Assembly (NCBI RefSeq): GCF_002904295.1 | Contig: NZ_PPHG01000075.1 | Location: forward strand, 124,001 to 188,000 | Origin: Amycolatopsis sp. CA-128772 | GTDB taxonomy: Bacteria; Actinomycetota; Actinomycetes; Mycobacteriales; Pseudonocardiaceae | Length of the DNA: 64,000 nt | Direction of reading: 5' to 3' | Shown here: positions 61,539 to 64,000 of the stretch, one piece after another | How the letters are laid out: each line of letters starts with the position of its first letter | Numbering within the stretch: position 1 is the stretch's first letter | Program-made: the position numbers and the translations under genes | The notes under the pieces: model-generated | Told to the model about the DNA's origin: nothing | The model's database searches: none | The model's input: the letters and a program-made list of their open reading frames with translations, nothing else

Positions 61539-62558
61539 TCAGGCGCGCACCAGGTCGTCCAGTGTCAGGCCGGCCACCTCGTCGGCCCCGGGGAGCAGCC
61601 GGGCGGGGATCGGCTCGAACCCGCCTTCGCCGCCGGGCACGGCGCCGAGGTCCTTGAGCTTGTCGAAGCGGTCGGCGACGTAGCGCGCCATGCGGGTGCG
61701 GTCGCGGTCGATGAGGTCCGGGGAACCGAGCGCGTCGGTGACGGCCTGGGCGCGGATCTCGCGGTAGCGGTCCTCGTGCCCGGTCTGCCATTCGTAGGCT
61801 GCGCGCTTCTCCAGCTCGGCCAGGGCCGGGAAGGTGAGCTCGTCGTGTTCGGTACGGCATTCGACGCGCACCACGAGGTAGTCGAAACCGGTCAGCAGCC
61901 CGGCATCGGTCCGCAGGCGGCCGTCCTCGATCCGCAGGCCGGCGGGAACCTCGGCTTCCGGCGCGTTGACGACCACCAGGTGCCCGGCCTGCAGCACCTG
62001 CCCGCCCCCGCCGGCCGCGACGAGGGTGTGGTGCAGCCCGAGGACCGGTTTCTCGTCCTGGGCGGCCAGCACGGTGTCGAGACCGGTGCCGACCTTGTCG
62101 GCGATGCTCGCCGCGACGCTCAACGGCGGCCCGATCAACGACGCGATGCTCCCGCCGATGGCCACGGCGGCGGCCAGCGGCCCGGCCACCGACGCCCGGT
62201 AGAGCGCGGCCTCGACCTCGACCGTGCCGCCTTCGAACGGCAGCAACGGCGTCATCCGGTATTCGACGTAGGCACCGGGCGCGGTCAGGGTCGCGGTGGG
62301 TTTGGTGAAGCGGGTGAACGGCGTCAGCTCCCGGGCGAACGTGAGCGTGACCCCGCCGTGCAACGCGGGGAAGTGCTGGTTCCCCCAGCTGACGGCGGTC
62401 TTGAGAAAGCCTTCCGACAGCCAGAGCCGCACGTACCCGTCGCCGGGCACGAGCGGTTCGGCACCGGGTTCGGGGAAGAACTCGAGCGTGACGTGGCCGG
62501 CTTCGGCGGCGAACCAGGCCTTCACCCGCTCCCCGACCCGGCGTGCGAATCCGGTCAT
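61539..62558 (-). CDS. Hypothetical protein with a hydrophobic segment, 339 aa
   Basis: I do not recognise a family. The protein starts TGFARRVGERVKAWFAAEAG, is beta-rich in the first half (LEFFPEPGAEPLVPGDGYVR; GGVTLTFARELTPFTRFTKP), has one hydrophobic segment near residue 130 (GPLAAAVAIGGSIASLIGPP) and a late charged part. ATG at 62556-62558 overlaps the stop of the upstream gene (ATGA), so the two are co-translated. Its stop lies 7 bases beyond operator copy 4. It could border the eCIS locus or be unrelated to it. Confidence 0.7.
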   Translation of the reverse strand: MTGFARRVGERVKAWFAAEAGHVTLEFFPEPGAEPLVPGDGYVRLWLSEGFLKTAVSWGNQHFPALHGGVTLTFARELTPFTRFTKPTATLTAPGAYVEYRMTPLLPFEGGTVEVEAALYRASVAGPLAAAVAIGGSIASLIGPPLSVAASIADKVGTGLDTVLAAQDEKPVLGLHHTLVAAGGGGQVLQAGHLVVVNAPEAEVPAGLRIEDGRLRTDAGLLTGFDYLVVRVECRTEHDELTFPALAELEKRAAYEWQTGHEDRYREIRAQAVTDALGSPDLIDRDRTRMARYVADRFDKLKDLGAVPGGEGGFEPIPARLLPGADEVAGLTLDDLVRA

Positions 62559-64000
62559 GACCCTCCCCTGTTCACGGCGCGCACGAAGAGCAGGACGTCG
62601 ATGCTGGCCATCGGTGTCCCGGTCGTGCCCCGTTCGGCCCGGTGCACCAGGTACTTGATGTCCTCGGTGAGATCCAGCAGGTACTGGAGTTCCAGCACCC
62701 TCGAGCGCATGACGGCGCGCCAGACGATCTGCACCGCTTCCTTGGCCACTTCGTCGGGCAGCGGCGGCACGACGAGCACGGCGTCGCTGCCGTTGTCCAT
62801 CGCCGCCGAAGCGGCGCCCACGAACCCGTCGTGGTCGTGGCCGAGAGGCAGCGGCACCACATCGGTGGGATCGGCCTGCAGGACCAGCAACCCGACCGGA
62901 TCGCGGGTCAGCGTGTGCAGGTCGAACAGCTCCTCCCGGCGGTCGGCACCCCGGCTGTGTTCGCGGGCGGCGCGCCCGCTCGCGTCGCGGACCCGGAACT
63001 GCCACCCCGCCGACGTCCGCACGGGCGTGCCGACGAGGTGCACCAGCCGACACGCTCCCGGGACATCCGTCCAAGCCCGGCTCGGCCGCAGCCGCAGCGG
63101 CCCGTGGAACGCCTCGGTGCGCGCTCTCCAGTCTTCCAGCGAAATCGATCCGCGGGCTCCGGGAAGCCACCGCACGTACACCGTGCGCGGCCGTCTGGCC
63201 GCCGGCACCCCTTCGGCCAGGGCGCGTTCCCACCGGACGGTGAACTGCAGTTCCCGGGGGACCTGCAGGAACGTCACGCTGACCTGGTCCCGCGGCAGCC
63301 GGTCGTCCCGGGGGACGTCGGCCAGTCCTTCGGGCGACCCGTCGTCCGACCAGGACCCGGTCCCGGTCCACAGCGGGGTGGCCAGCCGCTTCCGTTCCTT
63401 CGACCTCTTCGGCCGGAACCGGATGTTCCACGGCATCTGTTCCGGGTAAAGCCGCAGGAGCAGCGTCTTCGGCCCTTCGGGCACGACCTCCAGCCGTCGC
63501 ATGTCGTAGATCCAGCCCACCCAGTACGGGAGCAGCTGAGCGAGTACGACGGGGACGGCGCCGAGCCCGATGACCCAGCCGACGGACGCTCCGAGCAGGG
63601 CCGACACTCCCGCGACGACACCGCCCACCACCGCGCCGACGCACAGCCACGAGAAGAAGGAAGTCCACGAATGCATGGCGCGCGAGCGCCAGGCGATGTG
63701 CCGGAGACCGGGCAGGGACTGCCGCGTCAGGTGCGACCGCCACCGGGCGGCGAACAACCGCCACCGGCTCGGAACCACGGGTTCCGGCCGGGCCGCCGTC
63801 GGTTTCAGCAGCCTGCGCACCTGGTCGACGCCACGGTGGTACCCGGCCGCGGCGAACCTTTCCTGCGCTCGTTCGAGCAGTTCCCGGCCCGCCTGCCAGG
63901 AGCCGAGGACAGCGTGGATCTCCCCCGCCATGAAGTCGCTGCGCCCACGAGCCAGCAGCCCGTCCCGGGGCAGGTAACCGTCGGCGAATTCCACCCGGAA
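62555..64000 (-). CDS. Large hypothetical membrane protein, 5' truncated by window edge
   Basis: At least 479 residues are inside the window; the true start is beyond 64000. The first ~65 residues look like the end of a helical TPR-like segment (AVLGSWQAGRELLERAQERF). Two membrane helices follow (SFFSWLCVGAVVGGVVAGVS; VGWVIGLGAVPVVLAQLLPY). The C-terminal ~300 residues form a soluble part without recognised motif (VPPLPDEVAKEAVQIVWRAV). The stop overlaps the start of the next gene. It may be part of a larger operon to the right; function unknown. Confidence 0.7.
   Translation of the reverse strand, partial: FRVEFADGYLPRDGLLARGRSDFMAGEIHAVLGSWQAGRELLERAQERFAAAGYHRGVDQVRRLLKPTAARPEPVVPSRWRLFAARWRSHLTRQSLPGLRHIAWRSRAMHSWTSFFSWLCVGAVVGGVVAGVSALLGASVGWVIGLGAVPVVLAQLLPYWVGWIYDMRRLEVVPEGPKTLLLRLYPEQMPWNIRFRPKRSKERKRLATPLWTGTGSWSDDGSPEGLADVPRDDRLPRDQVSVTFLQVPRELQFTVRWERALAEGVPAARRPRTVYVRWLPGARGSISLEDWRARTEAFHGPLRLRPSRAWTDVPGACRLVHLVGTPVRTSAGWQFRVRDASGRAAREHSRGADRREELFDLHTLTRDPVGLLVLQADPTDVVPLPLGHDHDGFVGAASAAMDNGSDAVLVVPPLPDEVAKEAVQIVWRAVMRSRVLELQYLLDLTEDIKYLVHRAERGTTGTPMASIDVLLFVRAVNRGGS

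Noticed and set aside
1..64000. CRISPR arrays, tRNA or rRNA genes, integrase-bounded prophage
   Set aside because: No direct-repeat/spacer pattern, no cloverleaf-like or rRNA sequence, and no integrase or portal, terminase or capsid gene next to the tail-like genes. The tail-like genes are eCIS, not a prophage.

Overview
The window is about 72% GC. It has dense operons with ATGA/GTGA overlaps, frequent GTG and TTG starts, an MbtH-dependent NRPS, many Sec/Tat secreted hydrolases and a Streptomyces-type extracellular contractile injection system (eCIS). All of this points to a filamentous actinobacterium. A Pseudonocardiales genus such as Amycolatopsis fits best, but that is inference from style and not a database match.

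Region 1 (1-8.2 kb): the 3' part of a hybrid PKS/NRPS gene (end of an AT domain, then T-C-A-T-C-A-T-TE), with an overlapping MbtH gene and a clear terminator. Region 2 (8.2-14.1 kb): accessory DNA. It holds a secreted GH62 arabinofuranosidase with a LacI-type operator, an alpha/beta hydrolase divergent from an XRE/MmyB-like regulator, and a multiply frameshifted remnant of an actinobacterial conflict-type gene.

Region 3 (14.1-25.0 kb): one tightly coupled operon. Its first three enzymes are the set known to make hydrazinoacetic acid from lysine and glycine: an N-monooxygenase, a cupin-MetRS-like N-N ligase and a DAO-like flavoenzyme. A stand-alone adenylating enzyme, a GNAT acyltransferase, an alpha/beta hydrolase, a JmjC-type oxygenase, an ATP-grasp ligase and an MFS exporter follow. 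I see no carrier protein in the operon. The product is therefore either a small ATP-grasp-assembled hydrazide or hydrazine peptide, or a building block for the PKS/NRPS of region 1. A decayed IS5-family element sits exactly on the last stop codon.

Region 4 (25.5-28.8 kb): a MauE-like membrane protein divergent from an operon with a MauD-like thioredoxin and a Tat-exported six-cysteine protein. This looks like an extracytoplasmic disulfide-maturation set. Region 5 (28.8-33.3 kb): a large subtilisin-like protease and a trypsin-like protease, both secreted. Region 6 (34.1-36.2 kb): a compact NarL-type two-component pair and an orphan LuxR-type regulator.

Region 7 (36.2-61.4 kb): a complete-looking eCIS locus. 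It has sheath, two tube proteins, a LysM adaptor, a VgrG-like spike, PAAR tip, gp25, gpJ, gpI, AAA+ ATPase, a DUF4255 cap protein, a DUF4157 protein, a proline-rich repeat protein, a zinc-ribbon membrane protein and a very large secreted propeller/VWA protein. A divergent 1104-residue protein ends in a CDA-fold deaminase domain (HAE and PCxxC) and is the probable cargo toxin. The palindrome TGCCCGTWYGGGCA lies in front of all four eCIS transcription units and probably defines a local regulon. Region 8 (61.5-64 kb): two coupled genes of unknown function, the second running off the window.
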